A stretch of DNA of 64,000 nucleotides from Durusdinium trenchii (taxonomy: Eukaryota; Sar; Dinophyceae; Suessiales; Symbiodiniaceae), in NCBI GenBank assembly GCA_963970005.1, contig CAXAMN010028972.1, forward strand, positions 62,001 to 126,000. The letters are read 5' to 3'. The notes under the pieces were generated by a model. That model saw only the letters and a list, made by a program, of their open reading frames with translations. It did not search any database and had not been told where the DNA came from. Shown piece after piece: positions 50,201 through 60,889 of the stretch. A program made the position numbers and the translations under genes. The number at the start of each line of letters is the position of its first letter. Position 1 is the first letter of the stretch.

Positions 50201-53200
50201 CATATCAAAACAAGGGGTCAAACCGGGTCTAAGTTTCTCAAATGATATCTAATGCACGTTTGGCGTGTTTGGCGTGGATGTGCGCTTTTTGTTTTTTTTC
50301 CTATGCAAGCGAGCAATCCCCGTTGGATCCAACATGATATGGTGTCCACAGTTGCCAATGCTGAAAACCTCAGCGAGTTCGCTCCCTTGCCCCTGTTGAG
50401 AAGAAGTTCTCGGCTTGCCGTATTCTTGAAAAATGCTTCACCCTGTTTTAAGGCCTGTTTCATCATTCAAAACGGACCTGTTTCTGAATGAAAGAAGATG
50501 CACCGACGGATTTTCCCATACCCTCGAGGGGGTGATGCGTGCCAAACACATCAATTGGCGGTCTTGGAGGGTCCAGTCGTACCTTCTTTCGGATCCTCTG
50601 GACTCCTGCAAGTTATAAGAACTCCATAGAATTCCAAAGAGAACCAAATCATCCCCCTGTACATTTACCAAGGCTGCCCTTAAGGTTTTTAATCAAGGGA
50701 TGCACCACCATGTCATATGCCGTGTGGGATACCCAAAGACAATGACATGTCTTACAGTTGTGACCCATAGCCCACAGCCATCCGGTAAAAAGTGGCGCGG
50801 CGAAACGATGTTTTTCTCTCGTTCCTTTGTCTGGAAAGTAGTCTAGGGAGACCAAATCCCCCACACACAAAAACATATTAACACAAAAATAACACATACG
50901 AGTATCAAGATATATCAAGTCATAGGATGTCAAAAGGATTCAAAAGGACCATCAAACAAAGCAATCTCCAAAATCGTTCAGAAGCATCGGCAGTAGATCA
51001 ACCCAACACCATTCAGAGTCCGTGGATCTCCGCCGCGCATTCCGGCGGATTCCGGCACGAAGGAAGCGGCCGCGAAGCAAGATATGAAAACAGCTGCGAG
51101 GGTCTGCGGGACGACAAAGAAGAAACTAAAAAATCCTTGTGGCTGGCATGTCTTTTGCCCAAAGAAAGTACTTTCTGGTGACATCCGCTTTCAATCTGCC
51201 AATTGTATTTCAGGGCCTCAAAAGACTGACTCCACATGGTGTAGAAGATTGCGTCCAACGAGAATGGATTTGAAACAATTACAATACATCTACATACTAC
51301 ATGGACAGGCTTCATGGGTTGACATGCTGCCCTTGGAACCTGGGTCAACTAGGCTTCGCATCAGCTCCGGTTGATTGGGCTCCAACGACCATTGCTTCTG
51401 TCTGTTCCCCGATGGCTTTGGAGGCTTCCGAATCTGAGGATCAGTTGATGCTCCAAGACATGTCACTAACCGCTCGAAAACAGGTCACCTGTGGTCTGTT
51501 CACAGAACAGCGCGCCCGGAATCATTTTCCTTCATAATGATAGACACGTCATTTATATACAAGGCCTCCCTGGTATACAGGTGTCTATTGATAGGCCCCT
51601 TGGAGGTGATCCGGGGTGTGCATTGCCCCAAAATGTGGGTCCGGAGTCCTGGTGTACTGATACATAAGTACTTACTGGCGGCTCCGCGATGTGTTCATAC
51701 CCAACGCAGCCAGCTCAACATTCCCCCGGGACGCATTCTGAAATAGATATCTTTCTGCACAATTCAACTCGTCGAAAATGGCCCAGTCGTGTGAACAAAA
51801 GTGTTCGTTCGCAGCTGTTCCCGAATCTGCCAAACTTGTGGCACTAACTCTACCCTTGGGAAGGCCTATGCCTTTCCCAACGTAGATTGAAACAAATTCG
51901 CTTCGGGTTGCAAAACGTGTGACAGGTGGTGCCACTAACCCCTTTTGGTTCCCTGCGCAGCAAACAAATAACAAGACGTTGGACCTATCGCAACCAAATG
52001 TTCATGCTGGGTCGGGACCTTTACCCAAAACCCGATTTGTGGGGTAGCAAGCTCCAAAGGAGGAGTCCAAGAACAGAGTCAGGCACAACTCAACCCAATC
52101 CTCATGCCAGCTACCAACACAGGGTGATGCAGCTCGGCCTGAAGCTTGGAGCCTCGGCACATTCGCGAAGCTTTCGCAAACTTTCACTGGTGATTTACCT
52201 GGGCCTGGGCGAACATGTGCGCATCTGCAGAACTCGTCAGGGCTGCAGGTCGTTGCCTCACTGTGAGGGCTGTGCAATTTGCAAGTCTGTGACGGTCTGT
52301 GACAGTGAGGACAGGAATCGGAGAATCCTTTACGCGCTGCGAGGGTGGGCAATGAAGCGTTGAGGCTTCAGTTCGCTAGTCTGTGGCTGGGGACATGCGG
52401 GGACACTTCCGCCCACCGGCCGTGCGGGAGGGTTACCTTGTAATTCTACCACTTGTCAGTCGGTAGAAAGGAACACATATGAAAGCCAAGACTTCTGATT
52501 TTTTGTTGCGAAAAAAACATGCTTCTGTGAACCTGATGGTCCCAACAACATCTGAAAGGCTGTGTTATATAAAACTCCTTAATCACACGGGGTTTTAGAT
52601 CAACTCCCATATAGAGGAGATCAGTGGAACATTCGATAAGCCGGTTGGGAAAGAAGACTGAAAGCACCACCAACTTGATGTGAAACATTCAACACTTGGA
52701 AGTCACCTACTAAACCCACTGCCCTAGTTTTCCATATCTCCCATGTTATCTGTCCATCAATGTCCATAGTCCAAGAACAAATGGTGAATCCCCAAACATG
52801 ACCGGTGGAACTTGCGTATGTTTACTGACCAGTTGTGATTAAAAGGAATATCAGATTATCGTAAACACATACGTTTGGGCTAAGTTCCCACTTCATCACG
52901 ACCATCGTAGTCGTGCTGCCTCCCACAATGAAAGCGCCATTGCTGCCAGCTTGGACTCCTCCCACTCGTGAGTGGCTATACAGTTACCCATTACCACTAC
53001 CAAACTACCACTCATTCCAAACAAAAGATCCTATAGGCCCGTCAGCTGGCTTCTTGCTATTGGACCCACAGTTCACTAATACATACTACTAAGCTATTTC
53101 TGAGGCAGCCATTTTTTCCCTCATGTTAAGTTCTTACTCTCGGGTTGATGGTTGATACATGTTCACAGCTTCATGAATCTTCCAAATTCCGTCCAGAACT

Positions 53201-54738
53201 CGAGAGAGCGGCTCTACCAACCACCTGACAGGTTTTTCTGAGGTAGTGGATAGCGTCATTGGTGTTCAACACATATGTAACCTTATAGGGTGTAATATTA
53301 TATGTATATACTTTTTTAAAATATATTATGTCTAATTTTGTTTTTGTACTTAAACATATGCATTTTTTAACACATGCCGTGTTGGACAACCAGCTATTTC
53401 CGTCTTTGATCGGCCCAGATTGGACCAGGCTCACCCAACCACTCCTGCCAGCTCTCACCGGTCAAAACCCCGAACAGGAAAACCCACGCCTCACACACCG
53501 AGGCTTCGGTGTTTTCCAGGTTTGCGCATGGGATCCAAAGAGGTCTCTCTACGCTGAACGCCGCTACACTAAGCCGCTGGTGCCTCTCGTGGGAGGCCCC
53601 CTCTACCTGTTGGGTGGATGGCATGCCGGGCCTCGGCATGAAAGCGAACGCATTAGATGCAGTAGATGCAGTAACAGCTGGGTTCCATCCAGTGCATGTG
53701 ATAGACACTGGGAGTCTAGGGCTTGCACCTTTCGCTCAAGTTGGGTGTACATTGTTTACCTTATTAGGTTCCTTCTTTGAGATCGACGCAAACTAGCGTC
53801 AACATCATTGTCCGAACCTGTGCAATACAAGACCTGCAACAGATAATTTTATGAACTACCAGTAGCGCTGGACAACCTCCACTCCGAGCTCGATCACTTC
53901 AGCGGCCTTTGCAGCTTCACACCCCAAGTCTTGAGAAGATCTGCATGTGGCAAGGACTCACCAAGTCCAGGAGTCTGCCACCTGCTTAATTTTACACTAT
54001 AGACGGTCTGCGGCTGAGGGTCAAAAGAGCCCCAGTCCACTGTCAGAGGCAGAAAATCATTTGGTCGGCCACATCAAGCTGGTCTTTTCGTAGATCTTCA
54101 TAGGCTGCCAAGATCTCCGAGGGCAGGCAGCTTGACAACCTGCAGGTGGTCGAAAGGCCCTCCATCGTCAGACGTACCGGGACCGAGTTGGGCCGAGTTC
54201 GGAAGCTCCGCAGCGCTGTTCAGTGAAACACTCGGAACGGGGGGGTTCTTGTGGTCAAAGGCGGTGCCATGTTGCGGGATCCACCCCAGGAACCACCAGT
54301 CTTAGGTCTTAGATAGGCCATATATATATATATATATCCACCTAGGTCTTCATCCGAGCGTATATATGTGTCGATTTGCTTTTTCGTAGCACTAATCACA
54401 CTTTCGAGCATAAACATACCACTCGAGCACAAATGATTGAAAACGTACAGAAACCAAAAAAGGTACACTTTTTATGATGCCATTTGGCTCTTGGGAGTTG
54501 GATGTCCCTGCTGCTGTCTGCGCACTGCGGACAGGTGCCCCTTGTGACCCTTTCACGGTCCACCCCTGGTGAGTGAAGTGCACACAGGTACTTCATGGCA
54601 ATCACCTGGGCCGAGGGAAGTTGAGGCCGGTGTTGTCGTCGGCTTTCTCGGACTTGTGCTGGTTGGCATGGAGCTACTTCTACATAATTCCCAAGCTATT
54701 CGGCTCAGATCATTTCCATCAGGGTGTCAGCTTTGGCC
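50201..54738. other. Intergenic, no gene seen
   Basis: GTCTGTGAC is doubled near 52283-52303. A TA microsatellite lies at about 54319-54338. A plus frame 51926-52363 and overlapping minus frames lack a recognisable domain. Upstream exons of gene 1 could lie in the last few hundred bases. Confidence 0.4.
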
Positions 54739-57700
54739 ATGTCTATCCACCCGGAAGCTGTGCAGAAGCTCCTAGAAGCTTGGCACAGCATCGAGTCTCT
54801 ATGCCATCTTGCAGCTACTGGGTGTATGGCTAAAGTCAAAAGCAAGAAGGCGATTGATCGTAAGGAAGTTTGTCAGAATGTGGAGGTTGTGAAAACGATC
54901 ATTGAACATCTTGGAGCCTAGATTGCATACATGAACAACCGGGTATTTGGGGGGAGGGACCGGGGAGGGAGTTGGAAGGCTGTAGCCCTTGGACTTGCTC
55001 AATGTTTTTTCCTTGGAACCGCGGTCCGTGGCCACCAAGGAATGCGACCTTCTTTGTCACTTTTGCAGGAGGCGGTGGAGGCCTTCTTGGTAGCATGCCG
55101 TCCACGGGGGAAGAAACTCCCTGAACGCTTGGGGCTCAATTGATGTCCATTTTTAGCCTAGCCTAAGCCGTCTGACTTGCATGTTCTTGCATGATGCCCT
55201 TTACATGTTGTGGGGGTGCAGGGCCAATAGGTACCCATCGCTGGCAAGTAAGCTCTAAGGCAACCAATGCCATTGCGAAGCATGGATCCTTCGCACCCTG
55301 GTCTATGCGGCTTCTCGTGCCATTAAAAGAGGACATCGGCCAAAGGAGTGGGAACTTCGTGCCATCATGGAGGTTGCTGGGATTCCCGTGCCTGAAAGAA
55401 GTACTTTGTTTTCATTATCGCTTGGACAGGGCCGGGCATGACATATGCATTGCATTAATGCTATTTCTGAAGAAATTGGTTGACCCTACCAGTGACTCCC
55501 AGCTCTGAGGTGGCTCGTCTTCATCTGTGGGTGTGGATCACGACACCGCTTCTACGTCTACACCTGTACCAGCACCTGGTGATGAGGGTGATGACGCATG
55601 GGATGAAGGGTGTGGGGAAGAAGGTGAGGAAGAAGATGAAGGTGAACCCGACCCAGTGGTCAACCCAAAGGAACCCAACATGTTGTTGCTCTTCGCTTTC
55701 CACAATTCTAGATTTGTTGTTGTAGATCTGGGACGATCTTTAGGGTGCACTTGCCCTTCAGGACCTATCCGTTGAGAAGGTCAGTCACGACCAGACCAAG
55801 GGTACCAACGAAGCATCTCCACTGAACAACGCTGCCAACAATGATATGGGGGCTGAAACAAAAGGCCAGGTTTGTTGAATCCATTTGCACATGCTCCAAC
55901 ACCATACACACTTCCCCTCCCGGATCTGTCAGGCCAAAGACACCTCGCTTCGAGCACGGCATGGATGGATGGCCCTGGCACGAGCGGTTTCGTGGTTGCA
56001 ATCTGTATGTCGAGACATGCATGCATATATATGCGCGTAGCTACCAAGAGAGGTGGAGAGGCCACAAAAAAAAAAACAACGTAGATGGCAAAAGTAAGAA
56101 AGCTTATTGTGGTCTCTGGATCTCTTTTGGCTAGTGCATGTAGGCATGGGAGGCGACTCTAATTCAACCATGTGTCACATCTCCAGCCTTTTAAGACTAA
56201 GACCTCCATTACAAGTGCATTGGCCATTGTCGTGCAAGGTCAAGCCACCACGAGTATAACGCACGAGGAGATTATGGATTTGCCTGTGGAGCTGAATGAA
56301 CACCACATCGTCAAGGACAAAACCTTTGGCTTCTCTTGCCTCAAATGTCAGCTGATGGGGCCTTTGGAGAATCTTCGTGCATCCGACTGTGCATACCCTA
56401 CTTTGGCCAGATTGCATGGAAAGCCATGTGCAAGTGCGGCGGCCAAGCACGATGCCGTATCCAAGGCGGTGGTTGATAGCCAAGCTAGTGCCGCAGCCGG
56501 CGCCGATTTGGCTTCGACTGAAAAGACTCTGCAAACTCTTCAAGATGAGGAGCTTGCCTTGGAATTGCTCGAGGAAGAGCTGGCGCTGGCCCAGGCTATG
56601 GAGATGATGCATGCAGTGACTCTGGAGGAGCAGGCCCAGTTGCTTGCAGATCACAGTCCGACTTTGGCTGGAAGCCTGGAATTGAAGCGCAAGGTGGAAA
56701 TGCCGCCGCCCCCAGTGCCGTCGAAGCGCAGGAACAAGCGTCAGGATGTGAAGATGGAGGACAACCCCTTTGAGCAGCCCCCGGATCATGACCAGCTGCG
56801 TTTGGAAGATCTTGGCTGCTTCAAGAAGTCCGAGACCACTGCTGCGAGCGCCAACCCCACACTACCAAATTGCATCCTGGCAGCTATAGGTTTTGACATG
56901 TTTTGACAAAACCAAAACACTCTCCAAATGGATGTTATGTTATTGAAATGCCATCATTCTCGACCTGTCATGACTGCCATCCCGGCTCAGGCACTGATGC
57001 AACCGACACGTTGCCTTTGGAGTCTGTGGGTACATCGGTGGAGGCTTTGGTGGTTTCAGCAGCTAGTGCAGCAGCCTCCGAGGACGAGAAGAAGGCCCAA
57101 GCTGCGGCAGAAGAGCACGCTGCGGCCCTAGAGAGGCACAAATTGTTGCATGCTCGGACTTTATCTCTTGGATCCATTTGGGCCAAAGATGGCGAGCTTT
57201 CAGCTGATGAGGGAACATCGCCAGCCGACTCGGCACCAGTTGGAGAGCCAGCGCCTACTTCAACACCACCTGAGAAGCCCACGGTTGAGGCCAGTAATGA
57301 AAGATAGGATATCGATATGTACGGTTGTACGCGCATACCTATGAGACACATAGCGCAACAAGGGTTCCAGTGAGCTGCTCTTTTTAATTTTTGGTCAGGT
57401 GCTTGCAACGCCTGCGCACCATCCTCGAGTGTCAACACCTCCGGATGCATTGAGGGATGTCAAGCCGATCGCACCAGAGGAGCAGCGTGAAGGGCGAGGG
57501 CGTGGGCGGGGTCGCGGACGGGGCAAAGGCCGTGGGAGGAAGTCCATGAGTACAGCCAGCACATCACTCCCAGAGGGGGAGAATCTGGAGGAGGATTTGG
57601 AGGAGGAAGAGGAGGAGCAGGAGGAGGAGAAGCCAAAGGGCAGAAAAAGGTCTGCAAAGGTTGATCCTAAGTCGGAGCCAGTTCCAAAACGAAAGCGACC

Positions 57701-58028
57701 CGCTTCCAAACCCAAAGCGGCCGCAAAGCAAAAAGCAAAGAACACGCGTAAAGCCAAGGAAACACCTGCCAAGCCATCATCGTCGTCCACACTGACTCCA
57801 AACGAGCGAAAGAAACGCAATTCACGCAAAAGCTCTGCGTATCACGTTGCAAAGGTTGCAGCGATCAAAGATGGCAAAAGCATGGAAGAAGCCAAGGCCC
57901 TTGCAAAACAGGCATCTAGACGGCATGCGTGTGCGTTTTATATTCTTGCATATGATATAGTACTGCACGGGCGTGCATGCGCACATGCTGTAGTTGCAAA
58001 CGCTAAGGCATATGCTTCGACAAACTGA
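54739..58028 (+). CDS. Gene 1: intron-rich nuclear-type protein with Cys/His cluster, GR-rich and acidic blocks and SAYH...AKQAY tail
   Basis: Function unknown. I joined ten exons: 54739-54915, 55069-55126, 55260-55400, 55510-55670, 55762-55869, 55933-56004, 56187-56871, 56991-57283, 57399-57911, 58008-58028. They give 742 aa ending in TGA. Exon 1 opens MSIHPEAVQKLLEAW. Residues 126-179 are acidic and Ser/Gly-rich. Residues 278-307 carry two His, CxxC (290, 293) and a third Cys (307), which could bind zinc. Residues 310-470 are Ala/Glu-rich and probably helical. Residues 597-612 are Gly-Arg repeats, 629-642 an acidic run, and the following stretch is Lys-rich. SAYH lies at 711-714 and the protein ends AKQAYASTN. 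This tail pattern recurs, from memory, in dinoflagellate hypothetical proteins. The composition suggests nuclear or nucleic-acid contact (inference). Least certain are the first two introns, the 55671 GA donor (GT alternative at 55657) and the 57284 donor. It lies 679 bases upstream of gene 2 on the same strand. Confidence 0.68.
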
Positions 58029-58706
58029 ATGGAATGATTGATTGGGGTGGCCGTGACGAGCACGGTCAGGGGTTTTCAGAGGTAGAAGTGAAGTCTTCTA
58101 CTTGTGGGGCTTTTCTGATCGACACAATGTGTCGAGCACTCGCTGTGAATATCTGTGAATATCGATAGGTCACTCCTACGCGATGGATGTCGGTGGGAAA
58201 ATGGATCGAGATGCAAGTCTTGGGCTCTAATGATATCAGCCCTGGTGTCCTTTGAATCGGAAGAATTGAGTTAGCCTGGGCCAAATCATTCATTTCAATT
58301 CTGATGGCTGTCTGTCCCGCGGCAGGTCCCATGTCGGCCTCATCTTGGAAAAGGAAGGTCTTCACATCGGGTCGGCCTTGGCACGGTTGAGGGCTTGCTG
58401 GGACATGCGTTTTGTCATTTTGTTTACTGGGCGGAAGGTTTGTGCCGCCACAGCTTTTTGGGGTCAAGATCCTAGCATTCTGTTCATATACCTCGTGAGC
58501 TCCTATGCCGACTACCCCATGGAATGCAGTTTCGTGCCTACAGCACGCACAAGCTCCGAAGGTGGGGGCCTTGATCAAGTAGCATATAAGTAGCCAACCC
58601 ATGCAAACATCCCTCAATCACTTTTTGCCCAAGGCCTTCATTGCATTGGTTTGGAACTTAAACATGCAGTTGTTAACAATGCTAGCTAGCATACTCCGCG
58701 GAATGC
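58029..58706. other. Spacer between genes 1 and 2
   Basis: 678 bases. The minus strand is open for 183 codons (58617 to 58066) and the plus strand for 82 codons (58345-58593). Neither shows the family motifs of the neighbouring genes. It probably holds the gene 1 3' UTR and the gene 2 5' region; a missed 5' exon of gene 2 cannot be excluded. Confidence 0.4.
58683..58689 (+). promoter_or_regulatory. Possible splice acceptor just upstream of gene 2 start
   Basis: TAGCTAG at 58683-58689 ends in AG and lies 17 bases before the gene 2 ATG at 58707. The frame is closed upstream by the TAG at 58683. It could be a trans-splice acceptor, or the acceptor of an internal exon if gene 2 begins further upstream. 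Confidence 0.25.
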
Positions 58707-60501
58707 ATGTATGAAGCCGCCGAGGTGCTTTTGGTTGGGTGGCTTGAACTTCCAGAAATGGAAGGCTTGAATGAAACCAACTTTGATTTCTTCGAGCTGT
58801 TCAGTGGAAAAAAAGCTGTATCTATCGTAATGCCTCTTAGCAAGACTATTACGTTCTATATCACATGAAGCCCTCTCATATAGACATGCATGGTTGGCCC
58901 CATGATACACATATCCGAGGACCGAGTCGGGATATCGCACAGCCAGCTTTGATTGGGACTACGACAAGGTTTCCATGGATTTTCTGGGGCCAGCGGGCTA
59001 TGTGTGGCTAGGTTTCACATGACAACCTTCTGCCCCATCATGTCCCCTCATCTCCGCACATCGAGCGGCTGAGTCGACCGGCTGAGGCTTGCAGTTTGGA
59101 TCCTGCTTCGGATGGGTGCCAACGCTTTGTTTTTGAGCGGTCCAGACTGCTCTTCTTGGGGTGTGCCTGCCAGAGGCACTTCACTACGAAACTTTGTAAA
59201 CATCAATGGAAACTTATTCCTTGGATGGGTGCGGGGTTCTTCTGTGATGGTCAGTAGGTTGCTCATATGCAATGTTTGCATGGAACGTCAAAATGTGTTC
59301 AGAAGCACCTTCAAATAGTTTGGTGTGTTGTTATCTAAGGCTGACTCTTCTTTGCATACTGGCTTTAGCCAGAAACATTGTTTTCGTGGTGGAGCAGCCA
59401 TCAGGTTCGCTACTTCACAGGCATCGCCGCTTCGAGTGGCTATGCAATCTTGTAGCCTATGTACCTAGGATATTGGTATTTTTGGGGTGGTGTATATCTG
59501 TCTCTCCTTATAAGTATTGATAAACCACACAACCGGTTGATTTGAGCTCAGGTATATTCATGTGAGTTTTGGATGCTATTGCATGGGGCACCAACCAGCA
59601 AACGGACTGTGACTTACAGCAATATGAAGGAAATAGGTCGTCTTGACCTGGGAGTTCTCAAAAAGGAGGTGAAGGAACAAAGGACTTCAAAAACACTAAC
59701 ACGTCCCCTACCTGCATATAGCTGCTTCATGTTTGTCTAGAGTCTAGATGGTTGTAGTTTGCAGCTGCTAGCTCAGGTCGATACCAAGACAAACGTGGCG
59801 CCATCAGATTTGTTGGCACGAGCGAATTGAAAAGTTCACAGTTTCAAAGCTGAGATTAATCAAACCTGCTCCCATTCCTATGCACCCATATCAATCCACG
59901 AGAGACCAGAAGTCGCCAAAAGACCTTGTTGATATTTTTGAGAGCCACCAATTGTAGATCTCGGGGCTCGCTTTTGACGACCTCTCTTGGCTGCCCAGGT
60001 CATATCCCCGCGGCTTCGGGCAGAACCTCCGGGACGCTTTCGAACAGCATCTTCTTGCACCTCCGCGGCGGGATCTGCGTTTCAAGTCGGAGCTGAACCC
60101 CGAGCTGTCTCCGGTTGGGCAGTTTGACCGGTTGCCGATGGGGGATCGCTGGGAGGACGCTAATCTCCTGCCAGCCCTGAAGTATGTCATAACATCCAAA
60201 AAACTGAGGCCCGGGGGATTGAAGTGGGAAAAGACATGAACTCGTTCACAAGTCTTTGCCTTGTAGGATGCCCGTGGAGTGGAGTCCAATCATGATTCCC
60301 TTTCTCGAGGAGTATGAAGCTTTAGTGCCTCAGCCCAAGGATTATAACTTAGGTGCCCCAAGTTGGCCCCAAGTCTCTGCCAAAAGCTCACCCACAGCAA
60401 GCTTTGGGGCACCTGTTTGGGCAACCTTGACCAAGGTGCTCGGAGATTTGGAACTCCGTGCGGAGTATGAGAAGATGATGGGCGCTAGCTCAACTCCGTA
60501 G
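58707..60501 (+). CDS. Gene 2: dinoflagellate FELFSG-family protein, possible methyltransferase-like fold
   Basis: Eight exons join to 394 aa: 58707-58843, 58920-59011, 59074-59257, 59340-59460, 59552-59720, 59777-59840, 59999-60181, 60267-60501. FELFSG is at residues 29-34, SFDWDYD at 55-61, Asp66 follows in VSMDF, GPDCSSWG is at 99-106 with Cys102, ARGTS at 109-113, VVEQPSGS at 154-161 with Glu156, and HGAPTSKRT at 189-197. A YQDKRG...FVGTSELKSSQ segment and YPRGFG follow. I recognise this motif series as a family repeated many times in Symbiodiniaceae proteomes. The order Gly-rich F.LF.G, acidic loop, catalytic-type Cys, then Glu resembles motifs I-VI of C5-cytosine methyltransferases, but the PPC proline and the ENV motif are altered, so activity is doubtful. 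The start codon is the first in-frame ATG after a TAG stop at 58683. The 59012-59073 and 59721-59776 introns and the 59461 donor are the weakest joins. Confidence 0.78.
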
Positions 60502-60691
60502 TCGGAATGTCAAGACCTTTAATTAGATCTATAGTGGTGTGGCTATGGCCATTCTACCATTGCTGCATTGTTCCATGCATCCGCATGGTTTGGGGCCTCC
60601 AAACTCGAGCACAAATCGTATTTATGTTGGATCCAAAGGAAGCCATCCTAAATTTGCGAGATTTGGGGGAAATTGAGGACCCGCACTCCGA

Positions 60692-60740
60692 GCGCAATTA
60701 CGCGCACAAAGGCGCAATTACGCGCAAAAGGGCGCATTTT
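60692..60740. repeat. 20-bp tandem repeat (GCGCAATTACGCGC core)
   Basis: Two adjacent 20-bp units start at 60692 and 60712, followed by a partial GCGCATTTT. Each contains GCGCAATTACGCGC. It lies in the spacer between genes 2 and 3. Confidence 0.8.
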
Positions 60741-60818
60741 TAAAAAGTGTCTCTTTTGTATCTTAGCTTTCCCGTTTGTTGCTAACTCCCACGAGCAGAT
60801 TTCTGATTTTGCGAGCAC

Positions 60819-60861
60819 TTTTCTTTTTTTGCAAAACATCTTGGCTAGCTTGGGCATTTAG
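60819..60861 (+). promoter_or_regulatory. Possible trans-splice acceptor upstream of gene 3
   Basis: A run of T and C at 60819-60830 is followed by TTTAG at 60857-60861, 29 bases before the gene 3 ATG. Dinoflagellate mRNAs receive a spliced leader in trans at such an AG. An unspliced cis acceptor of a missing upstream exon would look the same. Confidence 0.3.
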
Positions 60862-60889
60862 GACACTCCAGGCCGCACCGATACCTGAC

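Larger units (their letters stand above)
60502..60889. other. Spacer between genes 2 and 3
   Basis: 388 bases with no recognisable exon. It holds the 20-bp tandem repeat at 60692-60731 and the pyrimidine tract before gene 3. Confidence 0.5.

Noticed and set aside
54573..54833. Alternative frame for gene 1 exon 1
   Set aside because: It overlaps the MSIHPEAVQ frame but reads as Ser/Cys-rich sequence and does not lead in phase to the next exon.
56175..56789. 204-codon minus-strand open frame
   Set aside because: It is the antisense shadow of gene 1 exon 7, whose plus-strand reading has the Cys/His cluster and continues correctly into the next exon.
58066..58617. 183-codon minus-strand open frame between genes 1 and 2
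   Set aside because: Lies opposite a plus-strand frame in the spacer, shows no family motif and no flanking minus-strand exons.
59098..59257. Calling gene 2 an active DNA methyltransferase
   Set aside because: The motif IV proline pair is GPD and motif VI is EQP instead of ENV; the resemblance is only in order and spacing.
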